A stretch of DNA of 64,000 bases from Acuticoccus sp. I52.16.1 (GCF_022865125.1 NZ_CP094828.1:3279219-3343218); one strand, 5' to 3'. Shown: positions 11,410 to 20,057, numbered from the stretch's first letter. Numbers and translations: made by a program. The notes: generated from the sequence alone by a model not told the origin.

Positions 11410-11591
11410 CTCGGCCTTCGCGCTGACACCGGCAACGGTGCAAGTTTCAGACCGCGTTGTCGACCGTCAGCACGGTCGTCGCAGCCGGATACGAACAGAT
11501 CCGGCCGCAATTGGCTTCGCCCCACCGCCGGGCGATGCGCTAGGCTCGGTCCGAGCGGCCGCGGCCGCACGGCAACGACAAGGACGATGGG

Positions 11592-12134
11592 ATGGAACGC
11601 CTTCAACCCCCCGATCTCGACGATCTGACGCCCGAGCAGGAAGAGGTCGCCCGGGCGATCATCGCCGGGCCGCGAAAGGCGGTCATCGGGCCGATGCGGA
11701 TCTGGCTGCACCGGCCGGAGCTTGGCCAGCACGCGCAGCGGCTGGGGCAATATTGCCGGTTCGACTCGTCGCTCCCGCCGCATTTGTCCGAGCTGGCGAT
11801 CCTGGTGACGGCGCGCGTGTGGTCCTCGGAGTTCGAGTGGTCGGCGCACAAGAAGATCGCGCTGGAGGCGGGTGTCGATCCGGCGATCGTCGAGGCGATT
11901 CGCACCCATCGGCCGCCGCCGTTCGAAACCGACGTGCAGCGCGCGATCTACGACTTCGCCAATATGCTGCACACCGAGCGCAAGGTGAGCGATGCGGTCT
12001 ATCAGGCGGCCGTGGCGACGCTGGGCGAGGCGGGCGTCGTCGATCTGACGGCGATCCTCGGCTACTACACGCTGGTCTCGATGACGCTCAACGTATTCGA
12101 GGTGCTGGCCGAGGGTCCGCCCGAGATGAGCTGA
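11592..12134 (+). CDS. Carboxymuconolactone decarboxylase-family (AhpD-like fold) protein
   Basis: A 180-residue all-helical cytoplasmic protein. The core motif E-F-E-W-S-A-H-K-K-I-A-L-E-A-G-V near residues 78-93 is the E-x-x-W-x-x-H block of the CMD/AhpD superfamily. The C-x-x-C of true AhpD peroxidase partners is absent, so it is closer to lactonase/decarboxylase-like relatives. It is divergent from the ABC operon and convergent with the TAXI gene. I cannot assign a substrate. Confidence 0.82.
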   Translation: MERLQPPDLDDLTPEQEEVARAIIAGPRKAVIGPMRIWLHRPELGQHAQRLGQYCRFDSSLPPHLSELAILVTARVWSSEFEWSAHKKIALEAGVDPAIVEAIRTHRPPPFETDVQRAIYDFANMLHTERKVSDAVYQAAVATLGEAGVVDLTAILGYYTLVSMTLNVFEVLAEGPPEMS

Positions 12135-12176
12135 GCCAGCACCGCGGCGCCTCGCGCGGCGAGGCACGCCCGACAC

Positions 12177-12204
12177 AAAAAAAGCGCCGCCCGAAGGCGG
12201 CGCT
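12177..12204 (-). terminator. Rho-independent terminator of the TAXI gene
   Basis: Read on the minus strand: a 9-bp GC-rich stem AGCGCCGCC/GGCGGCGCT around CGAA, followed by seven T. It lies 24 bases past the stop of the TAXI gene and also separates it from the convergent gene ending at 12134. Confidence 0.9.
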
Positions 12205-12227
12205 CTCGTCTCGTGCGGCGCGTGGAC

Positions 12228-13196
12228 TTACATCCAGCCGCGCTCCTTGTAGTACTTCTCCGCGCCCGGATGCAGCGGGGCCGACAGCGAGTCGGAGATC
12301 ATCTCCTCCTCCTTCAGGTTCTCGAAGGCCGGGTGCAGCTGCTTGAACTGAGCGAAGTTGTCGAACACCGCCTTGACGACGTTGTAGACGACGTCGTCCG
12401 GCACGTCCGTCGAGGTGACGAAGGTGGCGCCGACGCCGAAGGTGGTCGTGTCGTCGGGGTTGCCCTTGTACATGCCGCCCGGGATCGTCGCCATGCGGTA
12501 ATAGGGGTTCTCGTCGACCAGCGTCTTGATCGGATCGTCGGCGACGCTGACGAGCTTCACGTCGCAGGAGTTGGCCGCTTCCTGGATCGCCGCGGCCGGG
12601 TGGCCGACGACGTACATCATCACGTCGATGTTGCCGTCGCATAGCGCCTGGGCCATCTCTGCGCCCTTCAGCTCGGTGGCAAGGGCGAGGTCGTCCATGG
12701 AGATGCCGTAGGCGTCCATGACGATTTCCATCGTGGCGCGCTGGCCGGAGCCGGGGTTGCCGACGTTGACGCGCTTGCCCTTGATGTCCTCGAAGGAGTC
12801 GATGTCGCTATCGGCGCGAACGACGATGGTGAACGGCTCCGGGTGGACGGCGAAGACGGCGCGCAGCCCCTCGAACGGGCCGGCCTCTTCGAACTGCGAG
12901 GTGCCGTTGTAGGCGTGGTACTGCCAGTCGGACTGGGCGACGCCGAAGTCCAGCTCACCGGCACGCAGGGTGTTGATGTTGTAGACCGAACCGCCGGTCG
13001 ACTCCGCCGAGCAGCGGATGCCGTGGTCGCGGCGGCCACGGTTGACGAGACGGCAGATGGCACCGCCGGTGGGATAGTAGACGCCGGTCACGCCGCCGGT
13101 GCCGATGGTGACGAACTTCTCGTCCTGGGCCGAAGCCGGCAGGGCGGACACCGTCAGCGCCGTCACGGCTGCGAAAGCCAGAATGCGCATGCTCAT
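12228..13196 (-). CDS. TAXI-family TRAP transporter solute-binding protein
   Basis: A 322-residue exported protein: signal peptide MRILAFAAVTALTVSALPASA, then the TAXI hallmark I-G-T-G-G-V-T-G-V-Y-Y-P-T-G-G-A-I-C near residues 32-50. Further conserved blocks are S-T-G-G-S-V-Y-N-I and V-N-V-G-N-P-G-S-G-Q-R. The start at 13196 is supported by GAGGGAG eight bases upstream; the frame is open to 13376. TAXI proteins normally deliver solute to a fused 12+4-helix TRAP permease, but none is adjacent; the TRAP genes at 17695-21062 have their own DctP protein. It is a single-gene unit with its own terminator. Confidence 0.92.
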   Translation of the reverse strand: MSMRILAFAAVTALTVSALPASAQDEKFVTIGTGGVTGVYYPTGGAICRLVNRGRRDHGIRCSAESTGGSVYNINTLRAGELDFGVAQSDWQYHAYNGTSQFEEAGPFEGLRAVFAVHPEPFTIVVRADSDIDSFEDIKGKRVNVGNPGSGQRATMEIVMDAYGISMDDLALATELKGAEMAQALCDGNIDVMMYVVGHPAAAIQEAANSCDVKLVSVADDPIKTLVDENPYYRMATIPGGMYKGNPDDTTTFGVGATFVTSTDVPDDVVYNVVKAVFDNFAQFKQLHPAFENLKEEEMISDSLSAPLHPGAEKYYKERGWM

Positions 13197-13447
13197 GTTT
13201 GATCTCCCTCTGCAGAGTGCGGATCTACCGCCGCCGCTCACACCCGCCGAAAACCAGGCGCATGAACCGCCGGCGTCGGACCGATACCGGCCCGGCCGCG
13301 TCGTTGAAGGCAAACCGAGTGCTGTCGGCTTTGTCAATCTTGCGACACGACGAACTAGGTTAATCTCGGAACACAACGCGGCAGGCCCCGTTGTCTCACC
13401 AAAGGGACATTGTCCTTTGCAAACATCTTATAGATTGGAGTGAGCAT

Positions 13448-14680
13448 ATGCACCGGACCTGGTTGACCGGCACGGCTCTCGCGGCGGTATTGGCCGCGAC
13501 CCCGGCCCTTGCGCAGGACGACCCGCGCTGCGACCTCAGCGGCGCGATGGCCTCCAGCGAGACCATCGCGGCGATCGACACCGACGCGAACGGCGAGATC
13601 TCCCGCGAAGAGTACATGACCTGCCTCGACGCCAACGTCGCGGACGGCGAGCGCCAGTCCTTCGTCGACGCGTTCGACGAACTGGACGAGGATGGCGACG
13701 CAGTGATCGTGATCGCCGATCTGGAGCTGGCGGACGGCGGCACCGAGACGGCGACCGCACAGGACGCCGTTCCCACCAAGGTCGCGGTGACGCAGCCGAA
13801 CGCCGAGGTGAAGGTCGATCAGGCGGCGCCCACCGTCTCGGTCGATCAGGCCAATCCGAAGGTGGCTGTCCAGCAGGCCGAGCCGCAGGTGGCGGTGACG
13901 CAGGAGGAGCCGAAAGTCTCCGTCTCGCAGCCCGAGCCCGAGGTGTCGGTCACGCAGCCGGAGCCGACCGTCGAGGTTCAGCAGGACGAGGCGCAGGTCG
14001 CCATCCAGCAGCCCAAGCCGCAGGTGCAGATCGACGCGCCGGCCCCCGAGGTCGAGGTCACGCAGGCCAAGCCGAACGTCACCGTCGAGCAGCATGAGCC
14101 GAAGGTGTCGGTCTCGCAGCCCGAGCCGGAAGTGTCGGTCGAGACGGCCGACCCGAATGTCGAGGTGCAGTCCGAAGAGCCGAAGGTCGTCATCAATCAG
14201 GGCGAGCCGGAGGTTGTGATCGAGAAGATCTCTGAGGCCGACGCCACGGTCGAAGACGCCGCCACGACCGAGGACACCGCCGCGGCCGAGGCCGCTGAGG
14301 GCGAGATGAACGTCGCCGCCAACGACGCCGCGCCCGCTGCCCCGACCGATGCGGCGGCGACCGCCGACGTCGTCGAGGCCAAGGAGACCGCCACGATCGA
14401 CATCGCGGCGGAGGAGCTCGAGGGCCGGACCGCGGTCAACAACGCCGGCGAGGAGATCGGCGAGATCGACGAAGTCGTGACGCAGAACGCCTCCGGCGAC
14501 CGCTACGTCGTGGTGTCGGTCGGCGGCTTCCTCGGCATCGGCGACAAGGACATCGTCTTCCCGATGTCGGACGTGTCGCAGGACGGTGAGACCATCGTCA
14601 TCGACACGAGCCTCACCGAGGACACGCTCGCCGAGCAGGAAGAGTACGACGAGAGCCTCTACACCGAGGTCGACGACTGA
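13448..14680 (+). CDS. Exported EF-hand / nonapeptide-repeat / PRC-barrel-like protein 1
   Basis: A 410-residue protein I cannot assign to a characterised family. Order: signal peptide ending in A-L-A-Q (residues 1-23); EF-hand loop D-T-D-A-N-G-E-I-S-R-E-E at 44-55 and a weaker second acidic loop near 78-90; 16 consecutive nine-residue repeats at 111-254 with a partial seventeenth; an acidic Ala/Thr linker; and a C-terminal PRC-barrel-like domain at about 325-395 (G-E-E-I-G-E-I-D then V-V-V-S-V-G-G-F-L-G-I-G). The start at 13448 follows GGAGTGAG. It is the first of three tandem paralogues, each its own transcription unit. A periplasmic or surface role, perhaps calcium-responsive, is inferred. 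Confidence 0.8.
   Translation: MHRTWLTGTALAAVLAATPALAQDDPRCDLSGAMASSETIAAIDTDANGEISREEYMTCLDANVADGERQSFVDAFDELDEDGDAVIVIADLELADGGTETATAQDAVPTKVAVTQPNAEVKVDQAAPTVSVDQANPKVAVQQAEPQVAVTQEEPKVSVSQPEPEVSVTQPEPTVEVQQDEAQVAIQQPKPQVQIDAPAPEVEVTQAKPNVTVEQHEPKVSVSQPEPEVSVETADPNVEVQSEEPKVVINQGEPEVVIEKISEADATVEDAATTEDTAAAEAAEGEMNVAANDAAPAAPTDAAATADVVEAKETATIDIAAEELEGRTAVNNAGEEIGEIDEVVTQNASGDRYVVVSVGGFLGIGDKDIVFPMSDVSQDGETIVIDTSLTEDTLAEQEEYDESLYTEVDD
13778..14209 (+). repeat. Sixteen 27-base units encoding [x-V-x-V-x-Q-x-E-P] repeats, paralogue 1
   Basis: The units run without a break from K-V-A-V-T-Q-P-N-A to K-V-V-I-N-Q-G-E-P. Valine or isoleucine occupies positions 2 and 4, Gln usually position 6, Glu/Pro positions 8 and 9. 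The alternating V-x-V suggests a short beta strand with a Pro turn every nine residues. DNA units differ widely at synonymous sites, so this is protein-level selection rather than recent slippage. Confidence 0.88.
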
Positions 14681-14702
14681 TCGCGGCGGATAGCCGGAAC
14701 CG

Positions 14703-14730
14703 AGCCGGGGCATCGCGCCCCGGCTTTTTT
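14703..14730 (+). terminator. Rho-independent terminator after paralogue 1
   Basis: A 9-bp stem AGCCGGGGC/GCCCCGGCT with loop ATCGC is followed by six T. It lies 22 bases past the stop at 14680 and separates paralogues 1 and 2. Confidence 0.93.
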
Positions 14731-14807
14731 CGTTTCGCGACTGAGCGCGCTGGACTTGCCGTCACGCGCGCAGGCAACAAGTCTACGGGAAAAGATGAGG
14801 AGCTCCC

Positions 14808-16229
14808 ATGAAGCTTTGGACCTGCACGGCGATCGTGGCTTTGCTTGCGGCCACGCCGACCCTTGCGCAAGACACCGCGCCTGCGGCCGAGGAGGGGGCC
14901 CCCGCGGCCGCCGCTGATACACCCGCGTCCCCCCCGGCCACCGAGCGAACGGTGATCGTCGTGCGCCAGCCGGCCGCGACGGTGCGCGTGTTCGAACCGG
15001 CGCCGACTGTGACGGTGACGCAGCCCGCCCCGCGCATCATCGTGCGCCAGTTCGATCCGATCGTCACCGTGACGCAGAAGAAGCCGAAGGTGACGGTGAC
15101 GCCGGTGGAACCGGACGTGAAGGTCGAGCTGCGCGATCCGGAGGTGATCGTCGAGCAGGCCAAGCCGTCGGTCTCGATCGACCAGCCGCAGGCGACGGTC
15201 GAAGTCGACCAGCCGGACCCGCAGGTCGAGATCTCGGCGGCAGATCCGCAGGTGGACGTGAGCCCGGTGGCACCGGAGGTGCGTGTGGAGACGCCCGAGC
15301 CGCAGGTTCAGGTCACGCAGCCGACGTTCAACCTGGAGATCCAGCAGGAAGAGCCGCAGGTCACGGTCGAGCAGGCCGAGCCCAACGTGAACGTGGCGCG
15401 CACGTCGAGCGTGGAGCCGGAGGCGGCGGCCGTTCCGGCAGCCGAGGACGATACGCCCGGCGCCGCGCAGGACGAGGCGGTCGCGGCGATCAGCGACACG
15501 CCGGACGAGGCCGTCGCCGAAGAGATCGAAGTCTCCGAGACGGAGGTCGCCCAGGCCGAGGCCGAGGCGGAGACCGAAACGGAGGCCCCGGCAGCGGACG
15601 AGCCGGCGGCGGACGAGCCGGCTGCCGAGGCGCCCACCACCGAGGAACCCGCGACCGACGAGCCTGCTGCCGAGGCGCCCGCCGCCGAGACTCCGGCCGT
15701 CGAGGAGCCGGCGACCGAGGAACCCGCCGCCGAGGAAGCCGCTGACGCTGCCGCTGAGGAGACCGCCACGGAGGAACCCGCTGCCGAGGAGGCCGCTGCC
15801 GCGGTGCCGGCCGCCGAAGAGGCGGTGACCGGAGCGCCCGCCGCCGAAGCGCCCGCCACCGAGGAGCCCGCCGCCGAAGCAACCGCCGCGGAGGCGCCGG
15901 CAACCAGCGAAGCGGAGGCGTCGACCGTCACGACGACGATCCCGAAGGACGCCATCACGGAGCTGAAGCTCGTCAACGTGGAGGGCGACACCATCGGCAA
16001 CATCGAGGACATCGTCCTCGACCCCGCGACCGGCGAGCCGATGGTCGTCGTCTCGGTCGGCGGCGTGCTCGGCCTGGGCTCCACCCAGCTCGTCTTCCCC
16101 TACGGCGACCTCGACTACGACGGGGAGACCGCCACGCTCACCACCTCGACCAACGAGGATATCCTCGAAGAGCTTCCGGAATACGAGGAGGAAAACTACG
16201 AGCCGCTGCCCGATTCGATGATCGAGTAG
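14808..16229 (+). CDS. Exported nonapeptide-repeat / Ala-Glu-Pro linker / PRC-barrel-like protein 2
   Basis: The second paralogue, 473 residues. Signal peptide to A-L-A-Q near residue 21; 16 nine-residue V-x-V repeats at 49-192, more divergent and less acidic than in paralogues 1 and 3; a low-complexity linker of roughly 120-160 residues made of E-E-P-A-A-E and E-A-P-A-like words; then a PRC-barrel-like domain ([22 protein letters not shown]) and an acidic tail P-E-Y-E-E-E. It lacks the EF-hand region of its neighbours. The long acidic linker may act as a spacer across the periplasm or wall. The ATG follows GAGGAGCTCCC-type sequence. Function unknown. Confidence 0.8.
   Translation: MKLWTCTAIVALLAATPTLAQDTAPAAEEGAPAAAADTPASPPATERTVIVVRQPAATVRVFEPAPTVTVTQPAPRIIVRQFDPIVTVTQKKPKVTVTPVEPDVKVELRDPEVIVEQAKPSVSIDQPQATVEVDQPDPQVEISAADPQVDVSPVAPEVRVETPEPQVQVTQPTFNLEIQQEEPQVTVEQAEPNVNVARTSSVEPEAAAVPAAEDDTPGAAQDEAVAAISDTPDEAVAEEIEVSETEVAQAEAEAETETEAPAADEPAADEPAAEAPTTEEPATDEPAAEAPAAETPAVEEPATEEPAAEEAADAAAEETATEEPAAEEAAAAVPAAEEAVTGAPAAEAPATEEPAAEATAAEAPATSEAEASTVTTTIPKDAITELKLVNVEGDTIGNIEDIVLDPATGEPMVVVSVGGVLGLGSTQLVFPYGDLDYDGETATLTTSTNEDILEELPEYEEENYEPLPDSMIE
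14952..15383 (+). repeat. Sixteen 27-base units encoding V-x-V nonapeptide repeats, paralogue 2
   Basis: Units run from V-I-V-V-R-Q-P-A-A to Q-V-T-V-E-Q-A-E-P. The unit count equals that of paralogues 1 and 3 although residue identity between paralogues is low. A seventeenth, N-V-N-V-A-R-T-S-S, has lost the Q and E-P positions. Confidence 0.85.
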
Positions 16230-16254
16230 TCGCAATCTACATTAAAACTTTGGG

Positions 16255-16282
16255 CGCCGTCGCAGCACATGCTGCGGCGGCG
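16255..16282 (+). terminator. Long hairpin after paralogue 2, possible terminator
   Basis: Positions 16255-16267 pair with 16270-16282 (13 pairs including one G-T wobble) around GCAGCACATGCTGC, directly after the stop at 16229. The 3' side is TTCGTTGTTCTGG, only moderately T-rich, so it may terminate weakly or just protect the 3' end. Confidence 0.5.
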
Positions 16283-16440
16283 TTCGTTGTTCTGGAGCAA
16301 GATCTTTTGCCTGCGCCAATTTCTACGCAGGTCGGCGCGCTTTTTGCGGAACATGTCGTCGCGTGAACGAATTGACTCCACAGAAGGCCCGTGGGTCTCG
16401 TCCCCGGGCCGCGAAAGATCTTACACCGAGGAGCCATTCG

Positions 16441-17622
16441 ATGACCCACAAGTGGATGCTGGGCACCGCGTGCGCCGCCATGCTGGCTGCAAGCCCCGCG
16501 CTCGCGCAGTCCGATTTTGGCCCGTGCGCCGTCGATGAGATGTCCAACGAGGAATTCCTGGCGCTGGACGCCAACGGCGATTCCGGCCTGACCATGGACG
16601 AGTACGTCGCGTGCCTCGAGGACTCCGGCACCACGCTGTCGGACGCTGACATGGACGCCTACAACAGCCGCTTCGCCGAGGCCGACGCCGACGCGGACGG
16701 GCGGCTGATGTTCGTCGAGGTCGAGACCCTCGCCGCCGCGCCCACCGGCACCGACGTCGCCGCCGCCGATAAGGACGCCGACGCGCCGAAGGGCACCATC
16801 ACGGTGACCCAACCGGCCGCGGAGGTGACCGTGTCGCAGCCCGCGCCGCAGGTGAAGGTGAGCCAGGGCGAGCCCCAAGTGGCCGTGCAGCAGAAGCAGC
16901 CGCAGGTCTCGGTCGAGACCTCGGAGCCCCAGGTCGCCGTGACGCAGCCCGAGCCGAGCGTGACCGTCGATCAGGCGGAGCCGCAGGTCGCCGTCTCGCA
17001 GCCCGAAGCCCGGGTCGAGGTGACGCAGCCCGAGCCGGAGGTCGCCGTCCAGGAGGGACAGCCGGCCGTGTCGGTCGAGGCCCAGGCGCCCGAGGTCGCG
17101 GTCGATACGCCCGAGCCCGACGTGAAGGTCGAGCAGCCCGAGCTCGCCGTCGCGGTCGAGCAGGAGGAGCCGGCCGTCGCGGTCGAGCAGCAGAGCCCGG
17201 ACGTCGCCGTCGAGAAGACCGGTGAGGTCGACGTCGAGACCGCTGCCGCCGCCGAGACCGGCGAAGCCGAGGTCGCCGCGTCGTCGGTCGAGGCCGATGC
17301 GGAGGCGATGAAGACCGCCTCCTATCAGATCAACGTCTCCGAACTCGAGGGTGCCGACGTCATGAACGCCGCCGGCGACGAGGTCGGTGAGGTTGAGGCC
17401 GTGCTGCTGGACCCGGCCCTCGACGCGCCTGTCGTGATCATCTCGGTGGGCGGCATGCTGGGCATCGGCGACAAGGAAATCGCCTTCCCCTACAGCGATC
17501 TCACCATCACCGCCGACAAGGTCGTCCTCAACACGCAGATGTCGGGCGACGAGATCGAGAACATGGAAGAGTACGACGAGGCGGCCTACGAGGAGCTGCC
17601 GGAGACGATGATCGTCAAGTAA
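16441..17622 (+). CDS. Exported EF-hand / nonapeptide-repeat / PRC-barrel-like protein 3
   Basis: The third paralogue, 393 residues. Signal peptide MTHKWMLGTACAAMLAASPA then L-A-Q; two EF-hand loops, D-A-N-G-D-S-G-L-T-M-D-E near 43-54 and D-A-D-A-D-G-R-L-M-F-V-E near 82-93, both with acidic residues at positions 1, 3 or 5 and Glu at 12; 16 nonapeptide repeats at 119-262; then a PRC-barrel-like domain (G-D-E-V-G-E-V-E-A-V-L-L-D, V-I-I-S-V-G-G-M-L-G-I-G). Same layout as paralogue 1, so 1 and 3 are the closer pair and 2 the outlier. The start at 16441 has GAGGAG upstream; the frame is open to 16363. Role unknown. Confidence 0.8.
   Translation: MTHKWMLGTACAAMLAASPALAQSDFGPCAVDEMSNEEFLALDANGDSGLTMDEYVACLEDSGTTLSDADMDAYNSRFAEADADADGRLMFVEVETLAAAPTGTDVAAADKDADAPKGTITVTQPAAEVTVSQPAPQVKVSQGEPQVAVQQKQPQVSVETSEPQVAVTQPEPSVTVDQAEPQVAVSQPEARVEVTQPEPEVAVQEGQPAVSVEAQAPEVAVDTPEPDVKVEQPELAVAVEQEEPAVAVEQQSPDVAVEKTGEVDVETAAAAETGEAEVAASSVEADAEAMKTASYQINVSELEGADVMNAAGDEVGEVEAVLLDPALDAPVVIISVGGMLGIGDKEIAFPYSDLTITADKVVLNTQMSGDEIENMEEYDEAAYEELPETMIVK
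16795..17226 (+). repeat. Sixteen 27-base units encoding V-x-V nonapeptide repeats, paralogue 3
   Basis: Units run from T-I-T-V-T-Q-P-A-A to D-V-A-V-E-K-T-G-E. Many match the ideal Q-V-A-V-T-Q-P-E-P. The count is 16, as in the two upstream paralogues. Confidence 0.87.
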
Positions 17623-17644
17623 GGACGGTTCGCGTCAAACATCG

Positions 17645-17672
17645 AAGGCCGGGGCATGCCCCGGCCTTTTTT
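17645..17672. terminator. Bidirectional terminator between paralogue 3 and the TRAP operon
   Basis: An 11-bp stem AAGGCCGGGGC/GCCCCGGCCTT around AT is followed by a T run to 17672. It sits 22 bases past the stop at 17622 and just before the convergent dctM stop at 17695. Confidence 0.92.
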
Positions 17673-17694
17673 GTGTCCGCGGCTCGCGGCCCGG

Positions 17695-19308
17695 TCAGTT
17701 GCCGGGTGCGCGGGCGGAGATCTCCGGGCCCATCAGCTCCGTCGGCAGCCAGGTGGAGATCGCCGGCACGTAGGTCACGAGGATGAGGAAGAGGAACAGG
17801 ATCGCGACGAACGGCGCCGCCGCCTTGACCACCTGGACGAGACTCATCCCGGTGATGCCCGACGTGACGAAGAGGTTGAGGCCGATCGGCGGCGTGATCA
17901 TGCCGATCTCCATGTTCACCACCATGATGATGCCGAGGTGGATCGGGTCGACGCCCAGCTCCAGCGCGATCGGGAACACCACCGGCGCCACGATCAGCAA
18001 GAGGCCCGACGGCTCCATGAATTGTCCGCCGATCAGGAGGAGCACGTTCACCGCGATCAGGAAGGTGAACCAGTTGAAGCCGGCGTCCAGCATCCAGGAG
18101 GTGATCGCCTGCGGAATGCGCTCCGACGTCAGCACATGGGCGAAGAGGAGCGCGTTGACGATGATGAACATCAGCATGATCGTCGTGCGTGAGGCGTCGA
18201 TCATGACCTTGCGCGTGTCGGGGTGGACGATCGTCAGCGGGGTGAACGCCAGCGCCTCGGCGATGTTCTTGGCGAGGTAGGCGAGGCCGATGACGAGGGC
18301 GGCCGGGATCTTCGCCGCGCCGATCTTCAGCGTGATGTAGGCCAGCGCCGCCACGATGCCGAGCACGAGGCCGACGACGGCCCGCTCCGCGATCGCGCCC
18401 TCGCCGCCGGCGAAGTAGCCGATGATCAGCACCACGACCCACAGCGCCAGCCCGTAGACCCAGGCGAAGAAGCCGACGCGGGCGGTCTCGCCGACGCTCT
18501 CGGCGAGGAAGCGGCGCCCTTTGAGGGGCCCCATGTCGCGGTAGACGAAGAGGGCGATGACGAACGAGTAGACCGCGGCGACGGCGGCCGCCTCGGTCGG
18601 TGTGAAGACGCCGCCGTAGATCCCGCCCAGGATGATGATGATGAGGAAGAGGCCCCAGGCGGCGTCCTTGCCGGCGCGCAGGAACTCGCCCCAGCCCTGC
18701 CACTCGCCTTTGGGCAGGCCCTTCACGCGGGCCATGATGTAGATGGCGATCATCAGCATCGCGCCGGCGACGAGGCCGGGGATGACACCCGCCAGGAACA
18801 TCCGCCCGACCGACACGTCCGTCGCCGCCGCATAGACCACCATGACGATCGACGGCGGGATCAGGATGCCGAGGGTGCCGGCATTGGCGATGATGCCGGA
18901 CGCGAACTCCTTGGAGTAGCCGACCTGGCGCATGCCGGCGATGGCGATGGTTCCGATGGCGACGACCGTCGCCGGCGAGGAACCGGACAGCGCCGCGAAG
19001 AGCATGCAGGCGAGCACCGAGGCCATCGCCAAGCCGCCGCGGAACGAGCCGATGGTGGCGATGGCGAAGCGGATGATGCGCTGCGCGACGCCGCCGGTCG
19101 ACATGAAGGCCGAGGCGAGGATGAAGTAGGGGATCGCCAGCAGCGTGTAGTTCTGCGACGCGGTGTAGAGCTGCTGTGCGACCGAGGAGATCGAGTCGTT
19201 GGAGAAAAAGGCGATCAGGAGCAGCGAGGAGAGGCCCAGCGAGATCGCGACGGGGACGCCGATCAGCAGGAAGATGAAGACCAGCGCAAAGAGGATCCCG
19301 GCTTCCAT
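17695..19308 (-). CDS. dctM: TRAP transporter large permease (DctM)
   Basis: The 537-residue ion-coupled transport subunit of a TRAP importer. Typical blocks are S-G-S-S-P-A-T-V-V-A-I-G near 108-119, G-T-L-G-I-L-I-P-P-S-I near 144-154, G-V-F-T-P-T-E-A-A-A-V near 233-243 and G-M-I-T-P-P-I-G-L-N-L-F-V. It is about 100 residues longer than the usual 425-430: an extra stretch at about 261-366 holds roughly three additional hydrophobic segments between conserved blocks. The start overlaps the dctQ stop by one base. Substrate unknown; TRAP solutes are usually organic acids or other carboxylates. Confidence 0.93.
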   Translation of the reverse strand: MEAGILFALVFIFLLIGVPVAISLGLSSLLLIAFFSNDSISSVAQQLYTASQNYTLLAIPYFILASAFMSTGGVAQRIIRFAIATIGSFRGGLAMASVLACMLFAALSGSSPATVVAIGTIAIAGMRQVGYSKEFASGIIANAGTLGILIPPSIVMVVYAAATDVSVGRMFLAGVIPGLVAGAMLMIAIYIMARVKGLPKGEWQGWGEFLRAGKDAAWGLFLIIIILGGIYGGVFTPTEAAAVAAVYSFVIALFVYRDMGPLKGRRFLAESVGETARVGFFAWVYGLALWVVVLIIGYFAGGEGAIAERAVVGLVLGIVAALAYITLKIGAAKIPAALVIGLAYLAKNIAEALAFTPLTIVHPDTRKVMIDASRTTIMLMFIIVNALLFAHVLTSERIPQAITSWMLDAGFNWFTFLIAVNVLLLIGGQFMEPSGLLLIVAPVVFPIALELGVDPIHLGIIMVVNMEIGMITPPIGLNLFVTSGITGMSLVQVVKAAAPFVAILFLFLILVTYVPAISTWLPTELMGPEISARAPGN

Positions 19309-19997
19309 CAGTCCCTCAGAACATCTTTGTTTTCATTGACGAGGTCTTCGGCTTCGTGGCTGGCGATGACCAGCTCGCGCTTGCCGGTGGCGATCTCCAC
19401 CAGCGCCTGCACGGCCCGCATGGCGAAGAGGCCGAGGCCGATGGGCAGGATCAGGTAGGCGACCCAGCGGTGCACCCGCTGCTGGCCGGCCCACTCCTGC
19501 ATGAAGCCGGGATAGATCAGGTCGTCGAGCCCCAGCGGCAGCTTGAAGAAGCGGACCCAGTAGTCGACCGCGCCGCCGCCGCGCGAGGTGGCGCCGAGGT
19601 AGGTCAGCCACGTGCCGTGGATGAGGATCACCGCGTAGAGGAGGGCGGCGAAGGCGCCGAAGATCGCGAAGGCGCGGAAGACGGGTCGCGGAAAGACCCG
19701 GATCAGGGAGTCGATGCCGAGGTGAGCCGCCGTCTTCAGCCCGTAGCTCATGCCGAAGAGGATGAGCCAGGCGAACAGGATGCGGTTCAGCTCCAGCGCA
19801 CCGGTGATGCCGGAGTTGAAGCCGTAGCGCAGCACGACCTGCACGAACGCGACGAGCACCATCAGCGCGAGGATGATCGCGATGAGCGATTCCTCGAAGG
19901 TGTTCATGACGCGGGGGGCGAGGCGATCGAGGAGGAAGTAGATCCCCACGAAGATCGCCAGGGCGCCCAACGGATAGTTGAGGATGAAATCGTACAT
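19308..19997 (-). CDS. dctQ: TRAP transporter small permease (DctQ)
   Basis: A 229-residue membrane protein with four main hydrophobic segments. The block L-V-A-F-V-Q-V-V-L-R-Y-G-F-N and the following E-L-N-R-I-L-F-A-W-L are the DctQ signature (membrane segments 2 and 3, E-x-x-R-x-x-F-x-W). It is somewhat longer than the usual 160-200 residues. It lies between dctP (60-base gap) and dctM (one-base overlap). Confidence 0.92.
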   Translation of the reverse strand: MYDFILNYPLGALAIFVGIYFLLDRLAPRVMNTFEESLIAIILALMVLVAFVQVVLRYGFNSGITGALELNRILFAWLILFGMSYGLKTAAHLGIDSLIRVFPRPVFRAFAIFGAFAALLYAVILIHGTWLTYLGATSRGGGAVDYWVRFFKLPLGLDDLIYPGFMQEWAGQQRVHRWVAYLILPIGLGLFAMRAVQALVEIATGKRELVIASHEAEDLVNENKDVLRD

Positions 19998-20057
19998 GCG
20001 CGTCCCGTCGCCTCGCAGGGAAGGGCCGGCGGCGGCCGCCGGCCCCGGTGGTGAGCG

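Noticed and set aside
13778-17226. CRISPR-like or minisatellite interpretation of the 27-base periodicity
   Set aside because: The period is maintained in one reading frame with heavy synonymous variation, there are no spacers, and the repeats encode a regular protein pattern.
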